Below are positions 23,096 through 36,852 of a stretch of 64,000 bases of DNA, piece by piece. Location: positions 624,899 through 688,898 of the forward strand of contig QAOA01006460.1 in the NCBI GenBank assembly GCA_003255065.1, in the 5' to 3' direction. Numbering within the stretch: position 1 is the first letter of the stretch; every line of letters starts with the position of its first letter. The stretch comes from Cercis canadensis (lineage: Eukaryota > Streptophyta > Magnoliopsida > Fabales > Fabaceae). The position numbers and the translations under genes are program-made. The notes under the pieces were generated by a model. It had not been told where the DNA came from, did no database searches, and saw only the letters and a program-made list of their open reading frames with translations.

Positions 23096-25989
23096 ATTTT
23101 TTTTTTTTGTTATTGAATAGAGTAAGTTAGATTTTCTATAGTATTATTGAGAGAATGGTGATTTGAACTTGAAAATTTTTATGAAGATCACCTGAACAAA
23201 TATTAGATTATTTTATTTAAAAAATTAGCATCAAAACAAGAATCTATTTCTCAAACATTTGTTGTACATATTGATCCATGAGTAACTAAATTTTCAAATT
23301 TTAGTTCCAATTTTTTTCGTACATCAAATTAATGTATGACCAAAAATTTTGGATTGTTATTTAAATCATTCTGGTAAATTCAAATAGCTTATATGTAAAA
23401 GTGTGCTTGCAAACACATTAGCATTACAAAATTTTTTTTTTTTCAAATATACATATTATCTTCACATCATAAAATTTCTAGAAAGATTGACCACTTAGTG
23501 GATTCTAAAGCGGTGCACGAAGCCCTAGCTAGAGGCAAAACTTCGTGTTGGTTTGAATAGATATAAACCATTAAAGGGTTCATCTCAACCATTTCAATCA
23601 AAGCTTGTCTGTGTTGGGTTAGGTGCATGATTTGAGTTGAAAAACTGACACCAGAAAAAGCTAGTGCGTCTATCAAGTTGAAAGTGATATTTTTCTTTGC
23701 TTGGACCACTGTTATGAGTATTATATAGAAGAACTTAAGGCGCAAATTGAGCTTTGGGTATGAAAGCAAAAACATGATTCAGTCCTGCGCATTACGCGGC
23801 AGTAAACTCAGGCCACTGATTGAAACTTGCACTTCTAAGTGCTTAACTAAAGCTGCAATTTGAAGATTTTTAACGATTTGTTACATTGAATTCCGAACAA
23901 ATCTGTCGAGTTTGTAAGTCTTTTTCTGTTGAAACACACTTCCACTGTTGTGGTCAATTTCTGTTTTAAGATTGAATTTTGCAGTATTTGATTGTCAAAG
24001 CGTGTGGGTAATTAGAAAAGGCCAATTAACATATGATAGTTGATTTTATGGATTATGCAGAAAACCCAATTCGTACGCTGCTTACTTATGTAAAAGCTAG
24101 CATTATATATGTTGAATAGACTAATTCGTCAACGGTTTTGACTCATAATTGTCACTCAATTTTTTTGTGAATTTCCTAGTGAATCATAAAATAAGAGTTA
24201 CTTCGGCTTAAATTGAGGCAAGAGGATGCTAGAGCCAACTAACCCACTTTGAGAGGTGGCCATTTAGTAAGGCCTTTATGGAATCTGAGTTTTAAATGGA
24301 CTCGATCACTTAATTTTTTTTTTTTTTATTGAGACCTGTGTCAATTGTTTAGGCATGGAACAATCGGCTTGTAGCCGAATGATATTGAGATTGTTTTCAA
24401 AATGTGAGTTTCGTGTTTGAATCCAAAATCGTAGTTAAAATTATCATCTCGTATTTTTTCAATGATAGTTGTGCTACTTGTATAACATTTTTTATGTATT
24501 TATTATATGCATTTAGTATAGATGTCTACATTTAAGTTCAACATGTCTCACTTAAAACCTTTTTTTTTGGCCCCTTTTAGACTTAAGTTATAGATAATTA
24601 GACATATAGACTAAGTTGTACACATGTAAACAAAATTCACTTATGAATAAAATTATTCATTAATTTAAGTGACATACAAGAAAACAGTTCGAGCCCATCA
24701 GATTCATGAATGAATTATTGCGACCATTTGAGTTATGACTATGCTCTGCAATCTAGAACACCAAAATTACAATACGTTTTCAAGAAATATGTTACAATGT
24801 CAGTGATAAAGGGGGCAATGTAAATTTTTGTACATCAATTTAAAATTGTTAATTCTTGTTCTTTTTATCATAGATAAAATATTTATATTACAATATATAT
24901 TTACATATATTTTTAAGAAATTTTTATATAAAAAAAAAAACAGACTTTTAAATCGCCAAAAATACTATCATAATAACACCACAATCATTAAGAACAAACA
25001 CAAGAAGATTTGATAATAGATTCAGAAAACCTTCAAAATCTTAAAAGTTAGATACATAATCATTTAATTTATTATTAGGGGTCTGTTAATTATAGTTTTG
25101 CTTTATATTGAAAACATTATTTTAGTAATATTTGATATGTGATTTGGAAAGATGATGGAATCAGAATATGTAAAGGAGAGTTGAATTGAAGGCTTTACAC
25201 AAAGTAAAGACATGTTTTGTCCTTCAACTAGATCATTAATCCGAAAATAAACTTTTAGCCACCTTTATTGGAAAGTAGCTAGCCAGGTAGCTTTTCTAAA
25301 ACTTGTAACTGTGTACTTTAAATGATCATACGCAATAATTATGCCACACTTCTCAAATCCCAAAATTAAGTAAAGACGCAGCAACCAATACATGGCATTG
25401 TTGCAATGCATATTGTATACTTTTTTTTTCTTCTTCTTTCTTATCTTGCTCTATTTTATTTTAATAAAGTGTGTTATATTGAGTAAATTACGAAAAGAAT
25501 GACTTGACAACCCTTTAATTAATTTCGGATCCACATAATTGTAATTTAGTATGAGAATGAGACCTGTGGGCATCCCTCAAAAAAAAAAAAAAGACCATTG
25601 GGCATTGCCTCAACGATCTGGTCAAGTCTAGATTGCCTTTTGAGAAGTTTTAGTAAAGCTGAGTGGGTTCCATGCACGTTGAATAAGTAGGAAAGCAGGA
25701 AAAAAAAAAAAAAAAAGCTACATGCATACAATGTTGAGAATTCATCTCGTATTAATTACTTGGTGATTTTATTTGATTTTATCACTTGGTTTTAGTTTTT
25801 GGTAACTAATTTATTTGGCAAGTTTGTTGAGTATGAGTTAATTAAATATTTGGAGACTAAGTAATTTTAGAGAGATTGCCCAAGAAACAAAGCAACGAGA
25901 AAGTTGATGACTAACTATTTCTTGTACAGATTATTTTCTCTTATGGTGTATATATAATAGGATACTCTATAAGGATATGATCATGTATT
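23096..25989. other. Intergenic, no recognised gene
   Basis: A 102-codon open frame at 23467-23775 on the minus strand matches nothing I know and lacks supporting signals. Poly-A runs occur at 25577-25592 and 25699-25715. Confidence 0.4.
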
Positions 25990-26372
25990 AGGTCTTGCTT
26001 TAACAAAAATAGAGATTTTCTAAGCATTTATCCACACAAAAATTATAAGGCTTAATTGCAATTTTAGTCATCTTATTTTAACAACTTAAACTTGTTGGTC
26101 CCTCTTCCTTAAAAATGAACTATTGAGTTCATCTATATTCATAAAATGTACAATTTTGTCCTTTTGTATTTAAGTCAAAATTCTTAGATTTATTTCAAGG
26201 TATAAAGTTATTTGATTTATAATCTCACCGTTCAGATTGAAGAGCTATGTCTTGTGAACCTCCCTACTCAATTTCAACTCGATCTAACGGTGAAACTCAA
26301 CTTAAAATATCAAAATTATAAATTTTCATCTAACTGAAAATCTAGACTCATTCACCGTTAGATCGAGCTGAA
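25990..26372. repeat. Truncated second copy of 26374-26756, ends at a single N
   Basis: 383 bp collinear with 26374-26756, with roughly nine single-base differences and no length change, ending exactly at the N (26373). It includes the left 324 bp of a family A foldback MITE. The ~2% divergence suggests two haplotypes placed in tandem by the assembler. Confidence 0.85.
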
Positions 26373-26432
26373 NAGGTCTTGCTTTAACAAAAATAGAGAT
26401 TTTTTAAGCATTTATCCACACAAAAATTATAA

Positions 26433-26981
26433 GGCTTAATTGCAATTTTAGTCATCTTATTTTAACAACTTAAACTTGTTGGTCCCTCTTCTTTAAAAAT
26501 GAACTATTGAGTTCATCTATATTCATAAAATGTACAATTTTGTCCTTTTGTATTTAAGTCAAAATTCTTAGATTTATTTCAAGGTGTAAAGTTCTTTGAT
26601 TTATAATCTCACCGTTCAGATTGAAGAGCTATGTCTTGTGAACCTCCCTACTCAATTTCAACTCGATCTAACGGTGAAACTCAGCTTAAAATATCAAAAT
26701 CATAAATTTTCATCTAACTGAAAATCTAGACTTATTCATCGTTAGATCGAGCTGAAATTTAGTGGGGATATTCACAAGACATAACTCTTTAATCTGAATG
26801 GTGAGATTATGAATCAAATAACTTTACACCTTGAAATACACCTAAGAATTTTGACTTAAAGATAAAATGACCAAAATTGTACATTTTATGAATATAGAAA
26901 GACACAATAATTCATTTTTAAAGAAGAGAGACCAAAAAGTTCAAATTGTTAAAATAGGGGGACTAAAATTGCAATAAGCCA
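26433..26981. mobile_element. Foldback MITE, family A, copy 2 (Mutator-like)
   Basis: 549 bp with ends ggcttaattgcaatttt and gcaataagcc. Left flank aaattataa (26424-26432), right flank aagttataa (26982-26990): 8 of 9 bases agree, as expected for an old 9-bp Mutator target duplication. Confidence 0.85.
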
Positions 26982-26990
26982 AGTTATAAT

Positions 26991-29480
26991 TGTGGGATCC
27001 CTAGAGTAGAGATAGCCCTCGCTGTTGTACTGGGTTATCAAAAAACATAAAAAAAAAAAAAATATTATCCTCTACATAAATGTAGGCATGTAATTTATCA
27101 AACTACGTAAATACTTGAGCACACTGATTCTTGTCTTTTATTCTCATGGTGCATGTAAACACAGTGATTCTCTTTATAGCCATCTCAGTCACCAGCTGAC
27201 ATAATAGGGAGAACAACTGATGTAACTCCTATAAAGAGTAGCAAATGTGACTCGTAAAATAATTTATACTTCATTGGAGATCCCTAAGACACTGGCTTCA
27301 TCCTCTCAATACTATTCGTTTTGGAATGTTGAATTGACAAGTGAAATCTTGGCTAGTTAATGCACACTCTAAACAAAATTTCAGATAGTTTTAAGTACGA
27401 GACTCAAGTTGAGGAAATTTATAATGATTTAAAGGATAGTTTTTCTCAAACTAATTTTCCAAGAATTTATGAGTTGCGTTGACATATTGTGTCACATACT
27501 CAAAATTTTGAGATAGGCATATATATATATATAACTTTGTTGATGTACACTAAGGATAAATTTCCAAAACTATTTCGACTATTAAATATATGGCTAATTA
27601 ATGATGTTTCCAAAACTAAAAACAAATAAAATGTGATTTTTTTTTTGCCCTAAAATTAATATTTGATTAGAAGAGCATTACTAAAGATTGACGTAGTGCA
27701 CATATAATAAATTATCTAGTTTATTTTCGCTTTTTCCATGTAGACAGACAGCATGTCGTGAAAGGAATTGTCCTATTTAAAAAAGATTCAACATTTTTGG
27801 CATGAAATTAAACCTAATCAAATTCGATTATTGTTGGAATCGATGTAGACGAGACACGAGGTACCAGCAGAGTCATTGATAAGAAAGTAGAAAGTGAAAG
27901 ATGTAACAAAGCTACATTTGCATTATTAATGTGTTCTTTGTCTAGCCAACTTTTCTCTTTACATCGTTTTCCTTGGCCTTTAATTCTTATTATATGTTTC
28001 AGCTCAAACTTCATTTCATGGTTCACGTCAAAGGGGGAAAAAACCTATAGTAAGTTTTTACTATGGAATTTACCCCACTAATTGCACATGGCAGTTACAC
28101 AGCTTTTATACTTTGAAGGTGTGTACCAATAATTAAGCGCTTGATTCAATTGGTAGTAAATTGAACTTTAGGCGAGCGTCCTTGACTGTGATCAAGGATT
28201 TGAGGTTCAATTAGCACATTGTTAAAAGAGGAAAAACCGTAATTGCTCTCATACCCTTGAACGAAATTAGTCACATGCCCAATTGAGTAATTAAAGTGCG
28301 GATACTCATGATATAACTAAAAAAATACTTTGAAAGTGTATTGCATAGAAAAATCAGGTCATAAACATGTTGATATATTTGTCTGCAATATATTTCAGTC
28401 TTCACTCTTCAAGTTTGCATGTTAGCTTGCAATTTTCATGTCATAGTTTCATTTTGACATTAGACGTAAAAGTTCATTTTCAGAGAAGGATTGAGGACCA
28501 ATATATCTGAAATCTCATGGAAATTAATAGAAAATATTGTCTTATTAAATTAACTATGATTGGAGGGAGAAAGAGAGAGAGAGAGAGAGAGAGAATGGTA
28601 ATATTTAGCAAAAAGAAGAAAGAAAAAGATCGAATGCTTGAGATAAAAAGATATAAAAAAAATGAAAAATTGGTAAATCGTTGAAAATTTAAAACCCTAT
28701 TAAGGAGTGAAGAGAGTGTGTAAGTACTTTTAAATAGCTCTAATTAATAGGACTTATTAATTTAGTAGTTTAATTTTAATTTCATTTATTAAGGGCATTA
28801 ATGTTGTCACTACAATTCTTTTCCATTAATTAGGTTGTGGCAAAAAGGTGACCCATAGACATAATATAAGTTAATAATCTATTTTCAATACATTGATGGT
28901 GGACTTCAATATTTTAGACAAGTGACTTATTTTACTAATATATTTGAGGGCATTTTTGTGAATATTATTAAAATGGTAAAAATTCATCGAATGAAAAGTA
29001 TTATTTCTAATTAATCATGATGATTCATGTTTGTTATAATTTTGTAAAAGAAATTATAAGAAACATAAAATAGGTCTCTTAATTAAATTATTGTGCCATG
29101 TGTACTTATGTCATATTTTACATAATCAATACATCAACCCTAATTTCATATTTTCCTTTTTTTCACATGTAACATTTTCACTTGAAAATAAAATATGCAC
29201 ACACTTTCCCCCCTATATTCGATTATATTATTTAATTATTCATACTTTTTATATTTATTTTTTCTGTATCAAAAAAGAATAATATAAGATACACTGCTAT
29301 TATAATAATATTTTGTTAATATTGGGTTGAGTTAAATATGCAAAATGTAAATATAAATTGACCAAATAACGAATATTTTGTTACCATTGAATGTATCAGC
29401 ACACTAATTATATTGGCCAAATAAAGATCATGCTGTATAACCAAACTTTTTTTTTTTTGTTGATTTGTTAACAAACCTCA
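26991..29480. other. Intergenic, (GA)n microsatellite at about 28567-28595
   Basis: AT-rich DNA. A GA dinucleotide run is near 28570 and a short TA run near 27519. A tRNA-like word pair (ttcaattggtag and gaggttcaattagc, 28150-28217) hints at a decayed SINE. No gene recognised. Confidence 0.45.
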
Positions 29481-29489
29481 AAATTTGTA

Positions 29490-30047
29490 GGCTTAATTGC
29501 AATTTTTGTCCTCTTATTTTAACAACTTGAACTTTTTAGTCACCCTTCTTTAAAAATGAACTATTAAGTCCCTATATAATATATATTCATAAAATATACA
29601 ATTTTGGTCTTTTTGTCTTTAGGCCAAAATTTGTAGGTTTATTTCAAGGTGTAAAGTTCGCTGATTTATAATCTCACTGTTCAGATTAAAGAACTATAAC
29701 TTGTGAACTTCCTTACAAAATTTCAGCTTGATCTAACAATAAATGAGTCTAGATCTTCAGTTAAATAAAAACTTATAGTTTTGGTATTTTGAGTTAAATC
29801 TCACCGTTAGATTGAGCTAAAATTTAGTGGGGAGGTTCACAAAACGTAACTCTTCAATCTAAACGGTGAGATTATGGATTAGAAAACTTTACATCTTAAA
29901 ATAAACCTAAGAATTTTGGCTTAAAGACAAAAGGACTAAAATTATACATTTTATGAATATATAGAGACTAAATAATTTATTTTTAAAGAAGGGAGACCAA
30001 AAAGTTCAAGTTGTTAAAATAAGAGGACCAAAATTGCAATTAAGCCA
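29490..30047. mobile_element. Foldback MITE, family A, copy 3 (perfect 9-bp TSD)
   Basis: 558 bp, inverted-repeat along its length. The left end ggcttaattgcaatttttg pairs with the right end caaaattgcaattaagcc. Flanked on both sides by aaatttgta (29481-29489 and 30048-30056), a perfect 9-bp duplication that places the family in the Mutator superfamily. No coding capacity. Confidence 0.92.
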
Positions 30048-30119
30048 AATTTGTATATTGCCATAAAGGTTCCTCTTTCCAGTTAATTTATGGCAACAAT
30101 AGACTTTGACTCATCCAAA

Positions 30120-30974
30120 TAGGGGTGTTCGCCGGTCGGTTTTGGATGGGATTTATCCCAACCCGTCACCAACCAGCAGAGGAAGGGAACCGATTGAATC
30201 GATTACAACTAGGTTGGGTAGATTTCGGTTTGCATTTCAAGGATTCCAAGCGAAACCTCCTAAAAAAAAATCCAAACATATATGCAGCTTAAAAAAGCAT
30301 AACTAACCACAACATCAATTTCAAACATACTCCAAATCTTTGTGAAAATAGGATTGGAAGAGAAGAACAATTGACAAACTAATCCAGCAGTCACAGATTC
30401 TCTATTCTCATAGTGGAATGCACAGTTAACAAGCATTTTTTTTTTCACCCAAAATCGAATATAAATAAGGGAATCAAAAGCTAACCTAGTGAAGAAGCTT
30501 TGAAAATCAAACTTGGGTTGGATTTCCAGCCTTCCACAGGTTATCCTTCGAATCACACCTTGCTTCTCGCTTTCTTCGCTCTAGGGCTGGCGTTCTCCAA
30601 GCTTTCTCACTTCCATCACATTCTTCTCTCTCTGTTTTTCCTTTCTTTTTCTCTTCGCCCAAGCTCTCTTCTGCATTCCTCCATTTCATTCCTTTGCAAA
30701 AGTGAAGAAGAGAGAGAACAAGAGGAAGAAAGAGGAAAGGAGTCTCGAGGAGAGAGATGTGAAGGGCGCGAATAATGAGGGAAAGAGATAACTCCTCGGT
30801 CGAGTTCAATTTACCTTAGTTTATTGAGTGAAAACCGAATTGACCAGTCCAAACTGAGATTTCAAGTCTCAGTCAATTGGTCCATCTGGCTTTCATCTAG
30901 AACCATCGGATTGGCCTCAATTTGGTCGGGTCCGATCGGTTTTTTATGGGTTAGTCGGGTTATGTACACCCCTA
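30120..30974. mobile_element. hAT-type non-autonomous element with 8-bp TSD
   Basis: Ends TAGGGGTGTTC and GTACACCCCTA. Flanks are catccaaa (30112-30119) and catccaag (30975-30982), 7 of 8 identical, the length expected of hAT elements. Subterminal DNA is GC-rich with ggttcggtt-like words (cggtcggttttggatggg on the left, ggtcgggtccgatcgg on the right). The middle (30480-30780) is a pyrimidine/purine-biased leader-like segment with an open frame on each strand but no known protein motif. Confidence 0.85.
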
Positions 30975-30982
30975 CATCCAAG

Positions 30983-33230
30983 TTTACTTTGACAGTGGCT
31001 TGCTCCTCTAACCTAGGCATTCATTATTTTCTATGTCTTCCACTTCCTATTTTATATTATTTTCCTGCATTTTCATGTTTCTCCCTTGATTCTCTATACA
31101 TGGAAACAAGCTTCATGAAACCAAATTGACCTCAGTTTTTTTTTTTCTTTTTTTCTTTAAAAAGAAATTCCCTTAAGAGATTAATGTTAAGAGATATGAC
31201 TAGTAGATGCATCTAGCTCTTGTTTTTCAGGTATTTGTAAAATTTCAAAAATATCGTTAGACTATGTGGTTCTATTTTATTATATGGTTATCGTATGTAA
31301 AATATGTGGTTATTACATTTAAATAATTGTTTTTTTTTACCGTCAGATAAATAGAACTCAATTTTCTACTTGGAGAAATAAACGAATATTCGAATCTAGA
31401 ACCTTTGTAAAAAATTATCATGTCCAAATATAAACGACTAAATAGCTCCAAAGTAATTTTTTGATTTTGTAGGCGCGTCAGGCAAAAAAGAAAAAAGGAG
31501 CTAGACATACCTAGTGGTATAACCCCAATATTAGGTATAAAAAAATTAGTCAACGAGAATTAGTTCAACTAATAAGGATTAAAGTAATATACTTGTAAGA
31601 TTTAAGTTTGAATGTCACTGCTAACAATCCTCTTTTGGTAAGCAATCTCTAAGTACCAGTGTAAACTCTTATTGAGGTTTGTAGTGTGTCCTGACATTGG
31701 AATAGAGTAACCTCTTTCACCCTAAACTTTAATCTACCAAAAAAAGTACAGAAAAATCAGTTTTCCTTTTTGTTTACCTGTCAAATAGATATTTTCTCTG
31801 TATTGCTCTGCACTAGTAACTTTCCAATTCAACTGAATCTTTTATTTTCCTTGAACAAGGTGATAATAAAGATAGTGCATGCCACACATTTCTTAGTGGT
31901 TGGGAATGTTATTTCAAACAAATTAGCCGCCCCATTCCATTCTTCACGAATTCTTCTCCTCCGTAGCTTTGCCTCTTGCGTAACGAAATAAATTCCTTTT
32001 CCTTTCTTTCATCGATCTTTAGATCAAAGCATAAAGAGAAGAAAAGAAAAGAAATTTCACATCTGTTCAAATTTTCATGCTACACTGAAAAATTACTTTG
32101 CAGCTTAAATTTAAGATTCCTACCTTCTAGAATTAAGCCAAAGTAGCAATGAAGTATTAGAAAACATAAGCATGGGCTACTAAACTTTACGCAACATAAT
32201 CAATTAAAGTAACAATTGTCCCATTTGGTAAGTCATGTGGACCAAACGGATCATTACCACTAGAAAGCCACGAGATAGATTTAAGAATAAAGATAATTGC
32301 ACACTAAATTGTACTATCTTAGTTGTTCGATTAAAGTTTAAATTATACCAATTATATCAGTATGAGCATGGTAAATGTACAAATAACATTGCTTTTTAGT
32401 CCTTACCCAAAACGTGGCTCTTTTAGAAGTTCTGCTACTATTGCATCATTTTGTTTCACACAGTTTTTTTTTTTTTTTGGTTTAAAAAAAATTAAGAATC
32501 AGCTAGGTTACAATAAAATTAAACATCCTCGAATCGAAATGATTGAGTAAAAAGTCTCATGTTTTATACAATTTTATACCTCTACACTTGGTAGTATATG
32601 AATCAAATGCACGGAGAGCACAGGAACAAGACTTCACCTAAAACTGTTTTGGGCTTGAAGTATAACAAAACACGAACTCGTTTTATCTTGGCGTCAATGA
32701 TGAAACTCTTGACCACTTGATCCAAGGCGTGATCTCTAACACGATTAAACTTGTGTTGCAAATGTGCAGGTGTGAACCCATGTGAGTGTTAGTGGCGTAA
32801 GTAGGATTACTTTAGATTTATTCGAGATAAGATAAAGAATCTACAAAACAAATTACAAAGAATTTCCTTTATTAGTTGCATGATCATATAGTGCTGCTAG
32901 AATGCAGACATGTTTATCTCTTATTCTTTAAAAATATTTTTAAGTTGTGGGGCCAGTATTCTTTTGCTTTACACATGACTTAGGGTCACAAGTCATAACC
33001 TTTCCTTACAGGGGATGTAACACAGAATAACCCTTCAGATTATTTTAGACGCTAAAGTGGTTCATGTACTTGGAATCAAGGTAAAATGAATAGGTCATAT
33101 TCCACATTGTCATAATTGCAATTAGAACATTGACTCCCCAAGATAAATCCAATTCCCCACACATGTATGACGTTTGTCTTAGCTCAAGTACACGTACATT
33201 ATTGCAGCAAATTAGCACCATAGTTCAAGT
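30983..33230. other. Intergenic, upstream of the BBE-like gene
   Basis: No gene seen. 31510-31735 has paired words resembling polymerase III boxes (tagttcaactaataagg, then aagtttgaatgtc), a weak SINE candidate. Poly-T runs occur at 31136-31145 and 32466-32479. Confidence 0.35.
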
Positions 33231-33231
33231 G

Positions 33232-33242
33232 TATATATATAT
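33232..33242 (+). promoter_or_regulatory. TATA box of the BBE-like gene
   Basis: tatatatatat lies 63-73 bases before the ATG at 33305. A start site about 30 bases downstream (near 33265) would leave a leader of roughly 40 bases and would exclude the earlier in-frame ATG at 33257 from the mRNA. Confidence 0.6.
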
Positions 33243-33244
33243 GA

Positions 33245-34939
<1,695 letters not shown>

Positions 34940-34995
34940 GGCGGTCACTCTAGTGCTAGAATCATTTGGGATGGGTGGTTTCTACAATTTAGAGG

Positions 34996-35001
34996 AATAA
35001 A
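34996..35001 (+). terminator. Poly(A) signal candidate of the BBE-like gene
   Basis: AATAAA 57 bases after the stop codon, the best near-upstream element in the 3' flank. Confidence 0.5.
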
Positions 35002-35090
35002 GGGAATATTGTAAGTTATTGACTCTGTTTTTAGTCATTTAAATGTTGCAAATCACATGTGATGAAGTGATGTTGAAGCATTATTGTCTT

Positions 35091-35162
35091 TGTTTGTGTA
35101 TGTGACAAGTAGAGATGACATAAGTGTGTTTGTGTATGTGAGAAGTAGAGATGACATAAGGT
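35091..35162 (+). repeat. Two-copy 36-bp tandem repeat in the 3' flank
   Basis: tgtttgtgtatgtgacaag...gacataagtg is followed directly by a second copy (35127-35162) with a c/g change. It may lie in the 3' UTR of the BBE-like gene. Confidence 0.75.
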
Positions 35163-36852
35163 GTGTTTCACTAGCAAAACTCAAATGTTTCATGGTAAAT
35201 TATTTTTTTCAAGTAAATGATCAGTGGGTTTAGTGTCACTTCCTCTAGTCATAGGAACTAAAGTGATTGATGTTATGAATTCTATTTTCACCATGTACTC
35301 TCCTTCCTTCTTTCCAATTTTAAAGATCCATCTCATTGAAACATTATATTCACTTTTAAGGGTATTAATACATCACATAACCATAAAGATGTAAAACACA
35401 TAGGAAATCATAGAGGGTTTTTAGATAGATCACATAACCACAAGAAGTTTTAGTTTTTAATTTTTCCTGTAGCAAACTAAAAAAATAATGATATACAATC
35501 TAATATTAATTGTAAAAAATTTGTATATAATCTCTACAAAACAAAACATGAGCAAACTGACAAAATAAAGAAGTACATCTCAAAAGTTGTGCACCACAAA
35601 CTTTCAAGCCACTATAAAATTGATACAAATGTCTCCTCACAAAGACATCTTGGCCCATTTCCACTGCATAATGATGTTTCTTGTGATTCATTTTTCTCCC
35701 CTTTCTTTTCCCTGAAAGATTCATCTTTACTCTATAAAAAATTTACAATAGGACTTAGTTTTACCCTAATCTACCAATTGTTGTAGCTAAAATTTGAAAT
35801 TTCGTCACTAAATGTTATTAGCAATTGACTTTCATTCATTACAGGTTTTTGCCAATACTCCATTGTAGATAAGTATTGGAACAACTTCAAATTGTCCTTG
35901 CCAAAAATATTAAATTATTAAAAATGACAATTTTTTTATTGCCAAAAAATTTATTTTACAACAACTTTAATCGTTGCTAACGTTGGAAGCCATTGCGTAA
36001 CAGTTCTTTTGGTTGATATCTTATATTTGCGACTAGTTAACAAGATTTTGCAAAAAATAATTTTAGCAACATTGTTGCACAAAATAAAGAAATTTCTAAA
36101 ATGCATATGTTGCAATCATGATGGCAAAGCTAAAAATCTTCTTAGCAACAAAACATTATTTAGTTGTTGCAAAAATCAAGAGTTTAAATAGATTATTTTA
36201 TTGCAATGAATTTGCGTTGCTAGTAAGTTAGATTTTCTAGCGAGGGATATAGGAGAATAGAAATTTAAACTTGATACAACAACCTTTTTGGGAGTTCTAA
36301 AAAGGTATAAACACAATTTCATGTAAGTTAACAAAGATGTCAAACATTGACAAATTCATATACTCATTCAACTTAATAAATCCATTGTGTACCAATCTCC
36401 TATGAAGAGAACATATATACAATACTAACATAATCACACTAATAAGTAATATTTAGAGTTCCTAAAATGAAAGGGAAAAAGATAGCGGGTGAAGGGACAT
36501 GAAATTAACCAATCAATAAAAGATTAGTCAATTGAAATACCAGCTAACTTCCTTAAAATTCTTGAAATAGTTGAATCACAATTCTCTGAAAATGAAGCTT
36601 CTGCATTTGTATTTTTCATATGGTCTTGGTTCACAGATTCTATCTAATATTGCCGCCATCTGTATAAAACAAATCAGCAACTAATCTTTAATCACAAATG
36701 ACAGTAAAAGACATCTTATAAAAGAGGATGCAATTAAGGGCATTGGGATCTATTACTGCTAAAATTCAATGAATGTAATTTGGCATCCCAGAAGACAGCA
36801 ATGGTTACAAATTATTATTATTCCAAAAAATATCGCAAGAAAGTTTACTTAC
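35163..36852. other. Intergenic / 3' flank, possible small transposon at 35780-36240
   Basis: 35780-36240 is full of tagcaac/ttgccaaaa words with gctaaaatttg near the left and a ctagaaaatctaac-type complement at the right, suggestive of a CACTA-like or other MITE, but ends and target duplication are not certain. 36520-36660 has further codon-like DNA on the minus strand (for example ILRKLAGISID then stop) that may be the 3' end of the gene remnant at 36853-38375. Confidence 0.35.

Noticed and set aside
23467-23775. 102-codon minus-strand frame as a gene
   Set aside because: No known motif, no splice or promoter support, and nothing similar recognised.
28140-28220. tRNA gene suggested by ttcaattggtag and gaggttcaattagc
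   Set aside because: No cloverleaf could be formed with acceptor and anticodon stems; at best a decayed SINE.
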